The notes: generated from the sequence alone by a model not told the origin. A stretch of DNA of 64,000 nt from Rheinheimera sp. UJ63 (GCF_021568285.1 NZ_JAKGTQ010000003.1:248001-312000), one strand, 5' to 3'. Shown: positions 51,009 through 62,288, counted from the stretch's first letter. A program made the numbers and translations.

Positions 51009-51902
51009 TCAGCCTAACTCGTAGTGTTCACGGAATTGAAGTGCAGTAAGCTCAGTGTGTTGTTTGAAAAAACGACAAAAATAAGCCTGATCTTTAAAGC
51101 CAAGTGTCGCCGCCACTTGCTCCAGATTTTGACGGGTATAAATCAATCGCCGTTTAGCTTCTGTTAAAACACGTTGTTGAATTAAATACTTGGGCGACAC
51201 TTTGAGTATGTGCTGACATGCCCGGTTTAGTGTCGATACCGACACGAACAGCCTTTTGGCATAGTCATTCACTGTTAAATGCTGTTGAAAATGTGCATCC
51301 AATAAACTTCGAAACTTCAGAAGCAACGTTGTCTCACGGCTTAGCGGATGTGTCTGCAAATGCTGCAAACTGAGTTCGCGTTTAATAGTAATTAGAAACA
51401 AACTGAGTAAATGCGTAAGTGCCGGGGCACTGTCGATGTTAGCTCCGTTAATTTCTGAGCCAATTAGCTTCAAAATAGTTAGTATTGCAGAGGTGTCGTC
51501 CAGATCGATCAAATGATAACGCCAAAGGCTACCGGTTGCCTTAAGTTGGGTTAACTCGGATGCTGAGATTAAGTTGGTCATCAACTGGTTATGCACGGAC
51601 ATCACAAAGCCTTTAGTATCTGGTGCAAACACAAATCCATGAACCACGCCCGGCGGAATAACAATCAAAGAATTGCCAGAAGCCGTAAATGTTTGTCCGT
51701 CCAACGTCAGCTGACAGCGATTATCTAAAATTAATAAGAACTGAGTTAACTGCTGATGCCGGTGTGGAGCAATTTCCCAATGTAAGCCACTACTTCTGCT
51801 CGCGATGTCTTCCAGATGAACAAAACCCGGCTCAGCAAGAGCCTGATGTTCACCATACAGGTGATAGAACGGTACGGGATCACTCATCTTGTGCAGTTGC
51901 AT
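51009..51902 (-). CDS. pobR: AraC-family regulator, PobR-like
   Basis: A 297-residue regulator. The N-terminal cupin-like ligand domain (about 20-110) has HWEIAPHRHQQLTQFLLI and VIPPGVVHGF. The C-terminal AraC DNA-binding domain (about 195-295) has two helix-turn-helices, including LFVSVSTLNRACQHIL and QVAATLGFKDQAYFCRFFKQHTEL. This architecture and the divergent position next to pobA match PobR, the 4-hydroxybenzoate-responsive activator of pobA. The 121-base gap to pobA should hold its binding sites. Confidence 0.83.
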   Translation of the reverse strand: MQLHKMSDPVPFYHLYGEHQALAEPGFVHLEDIASRSSGLHWEIAPHRHQQLTQFLLILDNRCQLTLDGQTFTASGNSLIVIPPGVVHGFVFAPDTKGFVMSVHNQLMTNLISASELTQLKATGSLWRYHLIDLDDTSAILTILKLIGSEINGANIDSAPALTHLLSLFLITIKRELSLQHLQTHPLSRETTLLLKFRSLLDAHFQQHLTVNDYAKRLFVSVSTLNRACQHILKVSPKYLIQQRVLTEAKRRLIYTRQNLEQVAATLGFKDQAYFCRFFKQHTELTALQFREHYELG

Positions 51903-52020
51903 CGTCTTACCTAAGACACATACGTTGCTTCAAAAGTACAATAGATTGCCAGATAAGTGAATTAAAAACTTCGTTCGTAAACGGCACTATTAATTCTTCC
52001 TTGGTAAGAATCAGGTTTAG

Positions 52021-53235
<1,215 letters not shown>

Positions 53236-53572
53236 ATCCGGCAAATGGCATTTTATGGGCCTGTTTGCTGAAAATGGCCTTTTATAAGTAGATAGTTAAA
53301 ACAACGGTACAGCAACGATTTTGGAATAATCAGATTTTCGAATCGTTGCTAAGTGCCAATTGCAGACATTCCAATGTGTATGTATTAAAGTCCGCTTTTG
53401 GGTGCAAGCAGAACGCTACCATCACCAGCGACAAAGCCGCAGTGTTAAGTGCACGCTTTTGCAACCAGCGCATGACATGGTTAGATTTACCAAGGTATCA
53501 GAAGCCGTTTATCTGCATTATTTTTCTTTGCCTAAATTCGAGACTTGCGGATCGACAGCCCCTTGTATCAAT

Positions 53573-53641
53573 TAAACGTTACGGAGCGCCCTCATTTTAA
53601 AGGAGCTCCTTACCAACGCCTTCTGGTGCCCTTACTGAGAA
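53573..53641 (+). repeat. 70-bp direct repeat, second copy
   Basis: This matches 50906-50975 almost base for base, with one T missing near the start. It includes AAAGGAGCTCCTTA and CCTTCTGGTGCCC. The pair may be a dispersed repeat or the footprint of the event that placed pobR-pobA here. Confidence 0.85.
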
Positions 53642-53680
53642 CATGCCTAGAACTGTTGCTATGGCGTAAAGACAAAAAAT

Positions 53681-53709
53681 AAAGCCACTTCAATTGAAAG
53701 TGGCTTTAT
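53681..53709 (-). terminator. Terminator after the metallo-hydrolase gene
   Basis: AAAGCCACTT and AAGTGGCTTT arms are followed on the minus strand by ATTTTTTG. It lies about 28 bases past the stop codon at 53738. Confidence 0.8.
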
Positions 53710-53737
53710 GAACAACCCCATTTAAACCGTTTACATT

Positions 53738-54724
53738 TTAGCGTTTCAAAATAAACCGATCTAAGTCATTAGCGATTGTTATATCACCTTGGTAGTACTT
53801 AGCCACTTCACTGGTGTATTTTTGAAAATCTGCCGGTAAATCTAATCCTGGTGACATATGAGTGACCACCAGTTTTTTCACTTTGGCTTTGGCGGCTAAC
53901 TGGCCAACATCTGCTGGCACTAAATGGTGTTTAGATAAGTGTTGCCGCATGTGTTCAAAAGCAGGTGTTGGCATATTAGGGTTCATCCGTTTAACCAAAT
54001 TTACGGTGTAATCAACATCCATCATCTCACTGATCAGTAAATCGACGTTCTCAGACAATTGAGCAACGGCCTCGCTTGGCCCGGTGTCACCAGTAAAGAC
54101 GACAGTGTAATCAGCTAATTCAAACTTAAATGAAAGTGATTGAAATTTATGCCACTCTTCACTGTCTTTAGGCCAACTGTAATGCGAATTGCGAATGGCG
54201 CTTAACTTGAAGCCATCTAAATTGACCACGTCACCATCACTGATTTCTACAACTTGAACATTGTTACTTGCAAGTTCCGTTTTTTGACCCGGCACACCAT
54301 AGTTGCCCAACGCACCATAAGTCATGTAAGCAAAAATCCCTTCTACCGTTTGTTTGGTGCCAGGAGGCCCATACACAGTCAGCATGTTTTTTGTACTGGT
54401 TTGCCAGCGCAAACTTAACACAGCGGGTAAACCGCCAGTGTGATCAAAATGCAAATGACTAATAAAAACCGCATCGACGTTTTTGATGTTTAAGCCCGCC
54501 TTAGCCAATTGGCCCGCGGTACCATCACCCACATCAATCAGATATGTTTTCCCATTAACAACCATGGCATTAGCTGGTTGAGAGTGGGTCGCGTTTGGAA
54601 TGGGCCCTGCCATTGTTCCTAAGGTTATCCATTCATTTGGCATTGGGGTAACACTATCGGCGATTGCACAGCTCGCGATTGTTGAAGCCATTAGCAAGCT
54701 TGTAAGCGTTTTAAGTAATTTCAT
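53738..54724 (-). CDS. Exported MBL-fold metallo-hydrolase
   Basis: A 328-residue metallo-beta-lactamase-fold protein with a signal peptide (about residues 1-22, [19 protein letters not shown]). Cys in IASCAIA could be a lipobox, so it may be a lipoprotein. Zinc ligands: [10 protein letters not shown], the Asp in [10 protein letters not shown] and the His in VVTHMSP. This is the arylsulfatase / RNase Z-like branch. The ATG with AAGGAAAA upstream was chosen. Its role in the aromatic region could be hydrolysis of an ester or lactone before uptake, which is speculative. Confidence 0.8.
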   Translation of the reverse strand: MKLLKTLTSLLMASTIASCAIADSVTPMPNEWITLGTMAGPIPNATHSQPANAMVVNGKTYLIDVGDGTAGQLAKAGLNIKNVDAVFISHLHFDHTGGLPAVLSLRWQTSTKNMLTVYGPPGTKQTVEGIFAYMTYGALGNYGVPGQKTELASNNVQVVEISDGDVVNLDGFKLSAIRNSHYSWPKDSEEWHKFQSLSFKFELADYTVVFTGDTGPSEAVAQLSENVDLLISEMMDVDYTVNLVKRMNPNMPTPAFEHMRQHLSKHHLVPADVGQLAAKAKVKKLVVTHMSPGLDLPADFQKYTSEVAKYYQGDITIANDLDRFILKR

Positions 54725-54904
54725 TTGATTTTCCTTTATAACGTGTATGCAAACCTTACCCAAAACTAGCGTTCACTCATCATAAAAGCGGCTGAAGATT
54801 GCCACTATCTTTCGCTAGAGTAAGGTTAATGTTATTCATTACCAAAATAGTAAATTTAAAAAGTCTAGATACTTAACCTAGACTTTTACTGTTGATACTT
54901 GAAC

Positions 54905-57451
54905 TTAAAATTCGTAGCTAACACTTAAACCATAAGTACGCGGTGGTTCATAAGCAGATCCAACCGTATTACCAGAGCCCAACTGATAGGTCGCTGGGAT
55001 AGATTTATTGGTCATATTGCGAATAAAGGCATTTAAAGTCCAATCGCCTTTATTGGAAATTAAGGTTAACGCAGCATCCAAGGTAACATCACTGTCTACT
55101 CGACCACCTGGCAAATAGTTGAAGCCGAGTTCACGCTCAGCACGGTAACGACCATCAAGATTACTGATTAAGGCGAAGTTTTCGAATTCAATAGTATGTT
55201 GTAAACCTAATGACAGCGTTAAATCTGGTGCATTTAGCGCGTTTTTACCAGAGCAATCAACTGTAAACCCACGTTTAGCCCCCTCAACATCCAATGCAGG
55301 ATCATAAGCTACTAAGTTATCACCGACAAAAATACCCTGCGTATTTTGACACGCGTTTACTGGTGTTAAGAAGTTTGGTGGATCAATGCCTGCGTCAGAC
55401 AGGTCAACTTGTGTAAATTCGTAACTATCATACACAGCGTCGAGAAATTGCGCCGCACCACGAACTAAGAAGTTCGACTTAACCGCGTATTGAAAATCGA
55501 CTTCCAACCCTTTAATAGAAGACGCACCAACGTTACGAGTATAAAATGCGTTATTACCATTAACATCTAGCCCTAAAGCGGCAAGCTGTTGATCTTCGTA
55601 TTTCCAAAAGAACGCTTCAAAGTTTAGTTCTAACCGTCTGCCGAAGAAGCGATTTTTAGAACCTAGGGTATAAGCATCAATAAACTCAGGCGCATAAAAC
55701 TCACGCCCTTCTGCTAAGTTAAACCCGCCCGCTCTAAAACCTGATTCAAAACTGGTATAAACCAAGTTTTTGTCGGTCACATCATATTCAACAGCAGCGC
55801 GGTAAGTCATTTGGCTGTCATTATCTTTCTCATTAGTCGCGCCTGGGGTGATAACAAACAGTGCACCCGGACCAAACTGAGCTGGAGCAAACGCATTGAT
55901 AGGACCAAATGGACGAGCACCAGGTGTAATAGAACCATCTGCTCTAAGTGGTGACCCCGTTGGAAATAATGCAGGATTTAGCGCTGCTAGAGTATCAGCA
56001 AGCGTTAAACCAACCGGCATACTGGGTATTTGCGGGCAAAACGGTGCGCGGCCCTCTGGGTGTTCTAAACACACTATGGCTGATGCGGTTTGAACAGCGT
56101 TAATTTTGTAGGTGTCATCCGTAAACCGAACACCACCGACTAATCTTAGTGCATCGGTAACATGGTAGGTTAAACGTGCAAATAACGAGTTCGAACGAAC
56201 ATCACTTTGCCAATCATTATGCGTCACAGTTGAAAACTGGTTAAAAGCGTTTACTCCTGACACGCTTTCATCAAAATACAGGGCACCTAAGATCCATTCA
56301 ATGCTATCTTCTCCACCTGCTAATCTTGCTTCAATACTGGTTTGTTTTGCTTCATCTTGGTTAATTGCCGCTTTAAATGGCGGGCCATTAAACTGGTTAT
56401 CCAGCGTTGACACTCTGTGGGCGGGAATAACGGTCAATTTTGACCAGCCCAAATCATAATTAATTTCTGCATTCAGACCCCAGTAGGAGTCATCTCTATT
56501 AGGATAAACAAATCCTGAATAAGGCATAAAGCCTGGGGCACTAGCGACATTATTGCTAATATACGCAAGCACATCTGGGTTGTGTAAACCTGTAAAGTCA
56601 GCAGATATTGCCGCAGGCGCAGGGTTAAAATTCCAACTGGGCACCGGTAAGCTAGATTGAAATGCAGCAAATGAGTAATGTCCCATAAACTGAACCCCGG
56701 CCCCCACTCCTTTTTGAGTCGAATAGTCGGTCGATACACGAATGTCTAAATCATCTGTTGCTTGCAGGAAGTAGGAAGCACGCAAGGCGACATCATCTGC
56801 ATCAGAAGAACCATCAGAAAAATAGCCATCTCGTTTTGATATCGTGGCCGCAAGCCGAATGGCTGAATCATCTGAAACTTCAAAATTACCGATAGCCGTT
56901 AAATTACGCTCAGAGAAGTTACCAAACCCTAATTTAATACGACCGCTATTTTCATTAAGCACTGGCGCTTTTGATATAACGTTAATTGCACCACCAGTTG
57001 AGTTACGACCATAAAGCGTGCCTTGTGGGCCTTTTAGAACCTCTACCCGATCTAAATCGAGAAAAGATGAAATCGTTGAAGATGGCCGACCAATATAAAC
57101 ACCATCAATATTGAAAGATACGGCAGGGTTGGTATAACCATTATTTGTGAAGTTTCCCACTCCGCGAATAAAGTAGGCTGTATTGGCGCCACCACCCGTT
57201 GAAACCGATAATGCAGGGGCTATTTTGTTTAAACCTATTGCATCAGTTATGCCCAACTTTTCCAATCGCGCACCAGAAGCTGCATTAATAGGTATTGCTG
57301 CATCTTGCAATGATTCAGATTTTCGCTGAGCGGTTATTTGAATGACCTCTATACCAATTTCTTCTTCTGTTGGCTCATCAGCTTGTGCCCAACTCGCCAT
57401 CGGAAATGCAGAAGCACTTAATACCGGAATAATTAACGACAATTTTTTCAT
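54905..57451 (-). CDS. TonB-dependent outer-membrane receptor
   Basis: An 848-residue receptor. A signal peptide ends at ASWAQA, followed by a TonB-box-like IEVIQITAQR (about 33-42). The plug domain (about 50-160) has ALSVSTGGGANTAYFIRGVG and LKGPQGTLYGRNSTGGAINV. The 22-stranded barrel ends in the C-terminal Phe (SVSYEF). Receptors of this type in Alteromonadales and sphingomonads import plant-derived aromatic or polyphenolic substrates as well as siderophores. Placement between the metallo-hydrolase and an MFS gene in an aromatic catabolic region favours an aromatic ligand. The divergent 464-base gap to the MFS gene holds its promoter. Confidence 0.9.
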   Translation of the reverse strand: MKKLSLIIPVLSASAFPMASWAQADEPTEEEIGIEVIQITAQRKSESLQDAAIPINAASGARLEKLGITDAIGLNKIAPALSVSTGGGANTAYFIRGVGNFTNNGYTNPAVSFNIDGVYIGRPSSTISSFLDLDRVEVLKGPQGTLYGRNSTGGAINVISKAPVLNENSGRIKLGFGNFSERNLTAIGNFEVSDDSAIRLAATISKRDGYFSDGSSDADDVALRASYFLQATDDLDIRVSTDYSTQKGVGAGVQFMGHYSFAAFQSSLPVPSWNFNPAPAAISADFTGLHNPDVLAYISNNVASAPGFMPYSGFVYPNRDDSYWGLNAEINYDLGWSKLTVIPAHRVSTLDNQFNGPPFKAAINQDEAKQTSIEARLAGGEDSIEWILGALYFDESVSGVNAFNQFSTVTHNDWQSDVRSNSLFARLTYHVTDALRLVGGVRFTDDTYKINAVQTASAIVCLEHPEGRAPFCPQIPSMPVGLTLADTLAALNPALFPTGSPLRADGSITPGARPFGPINAFAPAQFGPGALFVITPGATNEKDNDSQMTYRAAVEYDVTDKNLVYTSFESGFRAGGFNLAEGREFYAPEFIDAYTLGSKNRFFGRRLELNFEAFFWKYEDQQLAALGLDVNGNNAFYTRNVGASSIKGLEVDFQYAVKSNFLVRGAAQFLDAVYDSYEFTQVDLSDAGIDPPNFLTPVNACQNTQGIFVGDNLVAYDPALDVEGAKRGFTVDCSGKNALNAPDLTLSLGLQHTIEFENFALISNLDGRYRAERELGFNYLPGGRVDSDVTLDAALTLISNKGDWTLNAFIRNMTNKSIPATYQLGSGNTVGSAYEPPRTYGLSVSYEF

Positions 57452-57915
57452 CTTCTACTCCCTTGCCTTTCATTTATATTTATAAGTAATTATTGTTTTA
57501 GCATTAGTGTTGAAGTGTCAGTAGTGTCTCGAGCAACTTAAACACAAAGCTTTTCGTCTTAAAATCACACAGCACAAAATTTACACAACACATTTAATAT
57601 ACTTAACAACCTTGTATCGGGGTAATTGAATTTAACGATGGGATTTATCAGTTTTCCAGATGAGTAAGAATTGTTCTTCCCTTTCTCACGACATTTTTAG
57701 ACAAGAACTATCCTAAAATAACGAGAGGCACAGCTTTAGTATCAGATTAACAGATAGTACAAATCAGTTTTATCCACTGTCATTACACACAAATCTATTA
57801 CATTATTTTTTCAGTTCTATGTTTTCATATTTTCGTTCAGACGATTTGTACGGCCAAGATCGTATCGTTTAGACAGCTTCTATACTTATAACAATTAGCA
57901 AATGGATAAAATCAA
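57452..57915. other. Divergent promoter region between TonB receptor and MFS genes
   Basis: 464 AT-rich bases with no gene. The part nearest the MFS start (57835-57895) contains TATACT and related ATCGT/ACGAT half-sites, suggesting a promoter with a regulator site. I could not define exact promoter elements. Confidence 0.4.
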
Positions 57916-59127
57916 ATGACAGAAAAAACCGCTGATATAGGAATTACAAACCACCCCACGCATCATGCATCAACCAAACATGGCATTATCCTGTTGCTGG
58001 CATCGGTAATGCCTGCGATGGCAATCATTTCTTTAGTGCCGGTACTACCTTTGCTTTTAATGGAGTTTTCCCATGTGTCAGGCTCGGTATTTTTAGTCCC
58101 TATTGCCATGACAATTCCCGCATTGTGTGTCGCTTTATTTTCACCGCTGGCAGGCTGGATTTCTGACAAAGTGGGCAGGAAGTCGATTCTGCTTAGTGCA
58201 CTTGTGGTTTACGCATTAATAGGTTTATTACCTTTTTTCCTGACAGACTTATTCCACATTATCGCGACACGCGTGTTACTAGGCGTAGCGGAAGCAGCAA
58301 TCATGACCGTTGCTACTGCGCTAATTGGCGATTACTTTAAAGGTAAAGCACGCGAGCGTTGGGTCACATTACAAATTGCTTCAGTCAGTTTAAGTGCAAT
58401 CGTATTAATTGCTATTGGCGGTATTCTTGGTGAAATATTAGGGTCTAGAGGCCCCTTCTTACTTTATCTTCTTGCTTTACCAATAGCACTCTTTGTTGCA
58501 ATAGTGCTATTTGAACCCACTAAAGTTGCTACTGAGACGACAACAAAAATCGTTTCCCTTCCTTGGCGGCGTATCATCCCTTTAATCCTCACCACGTTAT
58601 TTATCGGTATTATTTTTTACACCGTTATCGTAAAACTCGGCCAAATACTGGCTATCGCAACAGAGGTTTCACCTGCCATCATCGGAGGTATCGGGGCGGC
58701 TGCAAATATTGGTGTTGCACTTGGCTCGATTGCTTTTAGACGTTTTAAAGGCGCGTCAGGTCCAGCTTTAGTTGCTATTGGTTTACTCTTGGCGACAATG
58801 GGTTATTGCGGTGCAGCGCTTTCAGAAAACTTAGTATTAACCAGCGCAGCTGTCATTGTCGCTTGCTTAGGATTTGGGATCCTCTTGCCTACGATGTTAA
58901 CTTGGATCTTAAAAGAATTACCCGAACAGGTGCGTGGCCGCGGTACAGGGTTGTGGACTGGCGCATTCTTCTTAGGTCAGTTTGCCGCTCCTATTGTTGT
59001 TACCGCATTGCAAACTCAATTAGGTGGTTTAGATACCGTGCTATTATTGATAGCCGGGTTGTCTTTAATCGGCTCGATTATCGCAGCCACTAAAATGAAA
59101 AATGCTCAGGGATTAGTCACTCACTAA
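57916..59127 (+). CDS. MFS transporter
   Basis: A 403-residue 12-helix major facilitator. The conserved loop 2-3 motif appears as GWISDKVGRKSILLSAL (about 77-93), and the N-terminal half has RVLLGVAEAAIMT. There is no substrate-specific signature. It is next to the TonB receptor and upstream of the second vanAB set, so inner-membrane uptake or export of an aromatic acid is likely (inference). Confidence 0.83.
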   Translation: MTEKTADIGITNHPTHHASTKHGIILLLASVMPAMAIISLVPVLPLLLMEFSHVSGSVFLVPIAMTIPALCVALFSPLAGWISDKVGRKSILLSALVVYALIGLLPFFLTDLFHIIATRVLLGVAEAAIMTVATALIGDYFKGKARERWVTLQIASVSLSAIVLIAIGGILGEILGSRGPFLLYLLALPIALFVAIVLFEPTKVATETTTKIVSLPWRRIIPLILTTLFIGIIFYTVIVKLGQILAIATEVSPAIIGGIGAAANIGVALGSIAFRRFKGASGPALVAIGLLLATMGYCGAALSENLVLTSAAVIVACLGFGILLPTMLTWILKELPEQVRGRGTGLWTGAFFLGQFAAPIVVTALQTQLGGLDTVLLLIAGLSLIGSIIAATKMKNAQGLVTH

Positions 59128-59196
59128 GTGTTTTACAGGCCCCTCAACTGGCATACACATAGATGCTAGGGGTTTAAACCTTACAAATACTTAAGC

Positions 59197-59230
59197 AAAA
59201 CCTGACTGTTTTATTCACAGTCAGGTTTTT
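59197..59230. terminator. Bidirectional terminator between MFS and gntR-type genes
   Basis: AAAACCTGACTGT and ACAGTCAGGTTTTT arms with a short loop, flanked by A- and T-runs, lie between two convergent genes. Confidence 0.85.
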
Positions 59231-59280
59231 AAAACCAATCTACTCATGTCTCCTATCCGTCTTATCAGAACAAAGTAACC

Positions 59281-59994
59281 TTACAAAGGCTGTGAAAAAA
59301 TGGTCAACGCACCACGCTGTTCCAATTTGTGATAATTTCGGTCAAAGCCCAAAGTAGCATGAGCATGCTCTCGCATAATCCCCTCAGCTCTGGCACCTTG
59401 CTGAGCGCTAATCGCATGAAAAACATGGTGATGTTGTTGATGTGCAAAAGCAAAACGTTTCGCTTCTTGTTGCATATTATTTTTGTCAATCGCCAACGCA
59501 TTGACGGATGCAAAAGGCATATGGGCATTGCGGGTTAGCGCAGCTTGAATAGCAGGATTTTTGGCTGCCTCGATAATTAACTGATGAAAACGCTGATTCA
59601 TATGGTGATAACTTTCAACGTCAGCTTCGGTAAATACGGCGTCAGCAAACAATAAATCTCCTGTTGTAAGCAACATCTTCATTTCGTCCACTTGTTGCTG
59701 GCTAAGCCCATTTTCTGCTGCCTGGCGGGCAGCTAGCCCCTCTAAAACCCCCCTAACTTCTATTGCCCCCTCAATATCGATAGCCGATACCGAACGAACT
59801 TCATAACCACGTCGAGGCAACTTAGTTAACAATCCCTCCTGCTCCAGCGCTCTGAAGGCAATTCTGATGGGAGTTCGCGAAACATGCAAACGTTCAGCAA
59901 TAGGAATTTCAGCTAAACGCTCTCCAGCCTGCAACTCGCCAGTTAAGATCATCTGTCGCAATGTTGTAATAATGTTTAGGCCTGATGATGTCAT
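59281..59994 (-). CDS. vanR: GntR-family (FCD/FadR subfamily) regulator of vanAB, VanR-like
   Basis: A 237-residue regulator. The N-terminal winged helix (about 8-72) has GERLAEIPIAERLHVSRTPIRIAFRALEQEGLL. The C-terminal all-helical FCD ligand domain has the metal-binding His residues in YHHMNQRFHQLI and REHAHATL. ATG 59994 with AAGGAAG was chosen; the frame extends 11 codons across the first operator. It is divergent from vanA, with three identical-core operators in the gap. VanR repressors of vanAB in several proteobacteria belong to this family and respond to vanillate. Confidence 0.85.
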   Translation of the reverse strand: MTSSGLNIITTLRQMILTGELQAGERLAEIPIAERLHVSRTPIRIAFRALEQEGLLTKLPRRGYEVRSVSAIDIEGAIEVRGVLEGLAARQAAENGLSQQQVDEMKMLLTTGDLLFADAVFTEADVESYHHMNQRFHQLIIEAAKNPAIQAALTRNAHMPFASVNALAIDKNNMQQEAKRFAFAHQQHHHVFHAISAQQGARAEGIMREHAHATLGFDRNYHKLEQRGALTIFSQPL

Positions 59995-60009
59995 AAGGCA
60001 CTTCCTTAA

Positions 60010-60021
60010 ATTGGATCCAAT
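60010..60021. promoter_or_regulatory. GntR/VanR operator 1
   Basis: ATTGGATCCAAT is a perfect palindrome 16 bases before the regulator start codon, well placed for autorepression. Confidence 0.8.
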
Positions 60022-60101
60022 AATCAACTTATGCCTATATAGTTATCTAAACAAAAGGTTTTTGCTAGTAGCTAACGTTCACAGGCTGAAAAAAGTCAGA
60101 G

Positions 60102-60112
60102 ATTGGATCCAT
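60102..60112. promoter_or_regulatory. GntR/VanR operator 2
   Basis: ATTGGATCCAT repeats the core of operator 1 about 92 bp away, midway in the divergent region. Confidence 0.75.
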
Positions 60113-60153
60113 TATTTGTTTTATTTGTTCTATTTGCTGATAGTTTGGTCTAT

Positions 60154-60164
60154 ATTGGATCCAT
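60154..60164. promoter_or_regulatory. GntR/VanR operator 3
   Basis: ATTGGATCCAT lies 34 bases before the vanA start and about 52 bp from operator 2, where it would overlap the vanA promoter or transcription start. Confidence 0.78.
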
Positions 60165-60197
60165 TAATAGTGAATGCGTACTTCAGGAGATCACGCT

Positions 60198-61295
60198 ATG
60201 GCAAAGCAAACATTCATCAAAAATGCATGGTATGTCGCGGCAATGGCTGAAGAAATTGACAGCAAAAAGCCGTTAGGTCGAAAGATCTGTGGTGAAAGCA
60301 TAGCTTTTTATCGTCAAACCAATGGCGAAGTAGCCGCAGTATTAGACTTTTGCCCTCATCGTGGCGCCGCCTTGTCATTAGGTTACGTTGAAAACGGTTT
60401 ATTGGTGTGTGGATATCATGGACTGAAAATGGGGCCTGACGGTAAAACCCAAGCAATGCCATTACAGCGCGTACAAGGTTTTCCTTGCATGAAATCATTC
60501 GCGGTGGTTGAACGTTATGGATTTATTTGGGTTTGGCCTGGTGATAGAGCAGCCGCTGAACCTGATTTAATTCCACATTTAGAATGGGCACAGAATGATG
60601 ACTGGGCTTACGGTGGTGGTATATATCATATCAAATGCGATTACCGTTTAATGGTTGATAACTTGATGGATTTAACGCATGAAACCTATGTTCATGCCAG
60701 CAGCATTGGTCAAAAAGAAATTGATGAATCTCCGGTAATGACTGAAATAGAGGGTGACAAAGTTTTTACCCGTCGATATATGGAAAATATTATGGCGCCG
60801 CCATTTTGGCAAGCCGCACTTGAAGGTAATGGCCTCGCGTCAGACGTACCCGTTGACCGGTGGCAAATTTGCCGTTTTACCCCGCCTTCACATGTGATGA
60901 TTGATGTTGGAGTGGCGCATGCTGGGTATGGTGGTTTCAAGGCACCGCATAACAAGAAAGCCAGTAGTACGGTAGTAGATTTTATCACTCCCGAAACTGA
61001 AGATACCATGTGGTATTTCTGGGGTATGGCACGCAACTTCAAGCCACATGACAAGGTGTTAACTGCGAAAATTCAACAAGGCCAAGGGGATATCTTCCGT
61101 GAAGATCTGGAAGTGCTTGAACGCCAACAAGAAAATCTTAAAAACTTCCCCCAGTTTGATTTACTAAAACTCGACATTGATGCAGGTGGTGTGCAAGCGC
61201 GTCGAATCATCGAACGTCTTATTGATGCAGAGATAGCTTTGCAGAACGGTGCATTGAATAACGATGATGCCCCCTTAGCAACCATAACATTCTAA
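60198..61295 (+). CDS. vanA: Vanillate O-demethylase oxygenase subunit
   Basis: A 365-residue Rieske oxygenase. The Rieske motifs are CPHRGAALSLG and CGYHGLKMG (about 44-71), and the mononuclear iron site is in NLMDLTHETYVH. This is the classical VanA pattern, converting vanillate to protocatechuate and formaldehyde. ATG 60198 follows AGGAG by eight bases; an upstream in-frame ATG at 60174 has no such signal. vanB follows 11 bases later. Control by the GntR regulator is supported by operator 3. Confidence 0.9.
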   Translation: MAKQTFIKNAWYVAAMAEEIDSKKPLGRKICGESIAFYRQTNGEVAAVLDFCPHRGAALSLGYVENGLLVCGYHGLKMGPDGKTQAMPLQRVQGFPCMKSFAVVERYGFIWVWPGDRAAAEPDLIPHLEWAQNDDWAYGGGIYHIKCDYRLMVDNLMDLTHETYVHASSIGQKEIDESPVMTEIEGDKVFTRRYMENIMAPPFWQAALEGNGLASDVPVDRWQICRFTPPSHVMIDVGVAHAGYGGFKAPHNKKASSTVVDFITPETEDTMWYFWGMARNFKPHDKVLTAKIQQGQGDIFREDLEVLERQQENLKNFPQFDLLKLDIDAGGVQARRIIERLIDAEIALQNGALNNDDAPLATITF

Positions 61296-61306
61296 AAGAG
61301 GGCGCG

Positions 61307-62263
61307 ATGATCCCCGCCATTATCAGAAATTCTGTAGTAGAAGCCAAAGACATTGTTCGACTAGTAATAGGTCGAGCAGATAACACACCCTTGCCGCCTT
61401 TTGACGCAGGAGCCCATTTGGATATTAAATTGCCAAGTGGTTTGCTTCGCCAGTACTCATTATGTCGACTACAAAGTGATCAACGTTACTATGAAATCGC
61501 CGTGCTGAAAGATCCAAAATCGCGAGGAGGCTCGAAGGAAATGCATCGATTAGCAATCGGTGACAGGGTGGAGATAAGTGAGCCTAAAAATCATTTTTCA
61601 TTGGTCAACCCAAGTAAGAAAACCCTGCTGATTGCCGGAGGTATTGGTGTCACCCCATTGCTGCCCATGGCTCAAGTTCTAAAACGTCACGGCACCCCTT
61701 TTGCATTTCACTACTGCGCAAAATCGCCAGAGACAGCCGTATTCGCTAAGGCACTACAGCAAGGATCTTTTGCTGAAAACATGGTGTTTCATTTTAGTCA
61801 AAGTCCAGAGTCGGGCCGAATGAATGCACAGCAGGTCTTGGCAAAATCTATCGATGACACTGATTTATATGTTTGTGGTCCTGCAGAATTTATTACAGAC
61901 ATTTTGGAACAAGCTCGCTTACTCGGTTGGCGTGAAGAGGCGTTACATCGGGAATTTTTTGCTGCCCCATTGGTCGACAATAACGCTTTAACGAATAATG
62001 CTTTCACGGTAAAGATTGCTAGTACCGGCCAGCAGTTTGCCGTAAGTGCTGAGCAATCTATTGCCGAGGTGTTAGATAAAAATGGCATATTTTTGCCGAT
62101 ATCTTGTGGTTCGGGCGTTTGTGGCACCTGTCAAACTAAGGTACTGGCTGGTGAGCCTGAGCATAGAGATGTCTTCTTAACCGCTCAAGAGCAGCAACGT
62201 GGTCAACTGATTATGCCTTGTTGTTCCAGATCGAAAACAGACACTCTTACCTTAGACTTGTAG
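61307..62263 (+). CDS. vanB: Vanillate O-demethylase reductase subunit
   Basis: A 318-residue partner of VanA. The FMN barrel has PFDAGAHLDIKLPSG and RQYSLCR, the NAD domain LLIAGGIGVTPLLPMA and YVCGPAEFI, and the C-terminal 2Fe-2S domain CGSGVCGTC with the last Cys in MPCC. GAGGG precedes the ATG. It shares the architecture of the reductase at 48835 but differs through most of its length, so the two are old paralogues, not a recent copy. Confidence 0.9.
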   Translation: MIPAIIRNSVVEAKDIVRLVIGRADNTPLPPFDAGAHLDIKLPSGLLRQYSLCRLQSDQRYYEIAVLKDPKSRGGSKEMHRLAIGDRVEISEPKNHFSLVNPSKKTLLIAGGIGVTPLLPMAQVLKRHGTPFAFHYCAKSPETAVFAKALQQGSFAENMVFHFSQSPESGRMNAQQVLAKSIDDTDLYVCGPAEFITDILEQARLLGWREEALHREFFAAPLVDNNALTNNAFTVKIASTGQQFAVSAEQSIAEVLDKNGIFLPISCGSGVCGTCQTKVLAGEPEHRDVFLTAQEQQRGQLIMPCCSRSKTDTLTLDL

Positions 62264-62288
62264 CATCGCTGGCAAAGCTAAAAAAACC

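Larger units (their letters stand above)
53236..53737. other. Intergenic region downstream of pobA
   Basis: The 500 bases hold the second copy of the 70-bp repeat (53573-53641) and a terminator for the metallo-hydrolase gene (53681-53709). The stretch 53240-53570 has open frames in two phases, but no start signal or recognisable family; it could be a decayed insertion. Confidence 0.5.

Noticed and set aside
53346-53600. Possible gene downstream of pobA
   Set aside because: Two overlapping frames are open but neither has an initiation signal or recognisable domain, and one runs into the 70-bp repeat.
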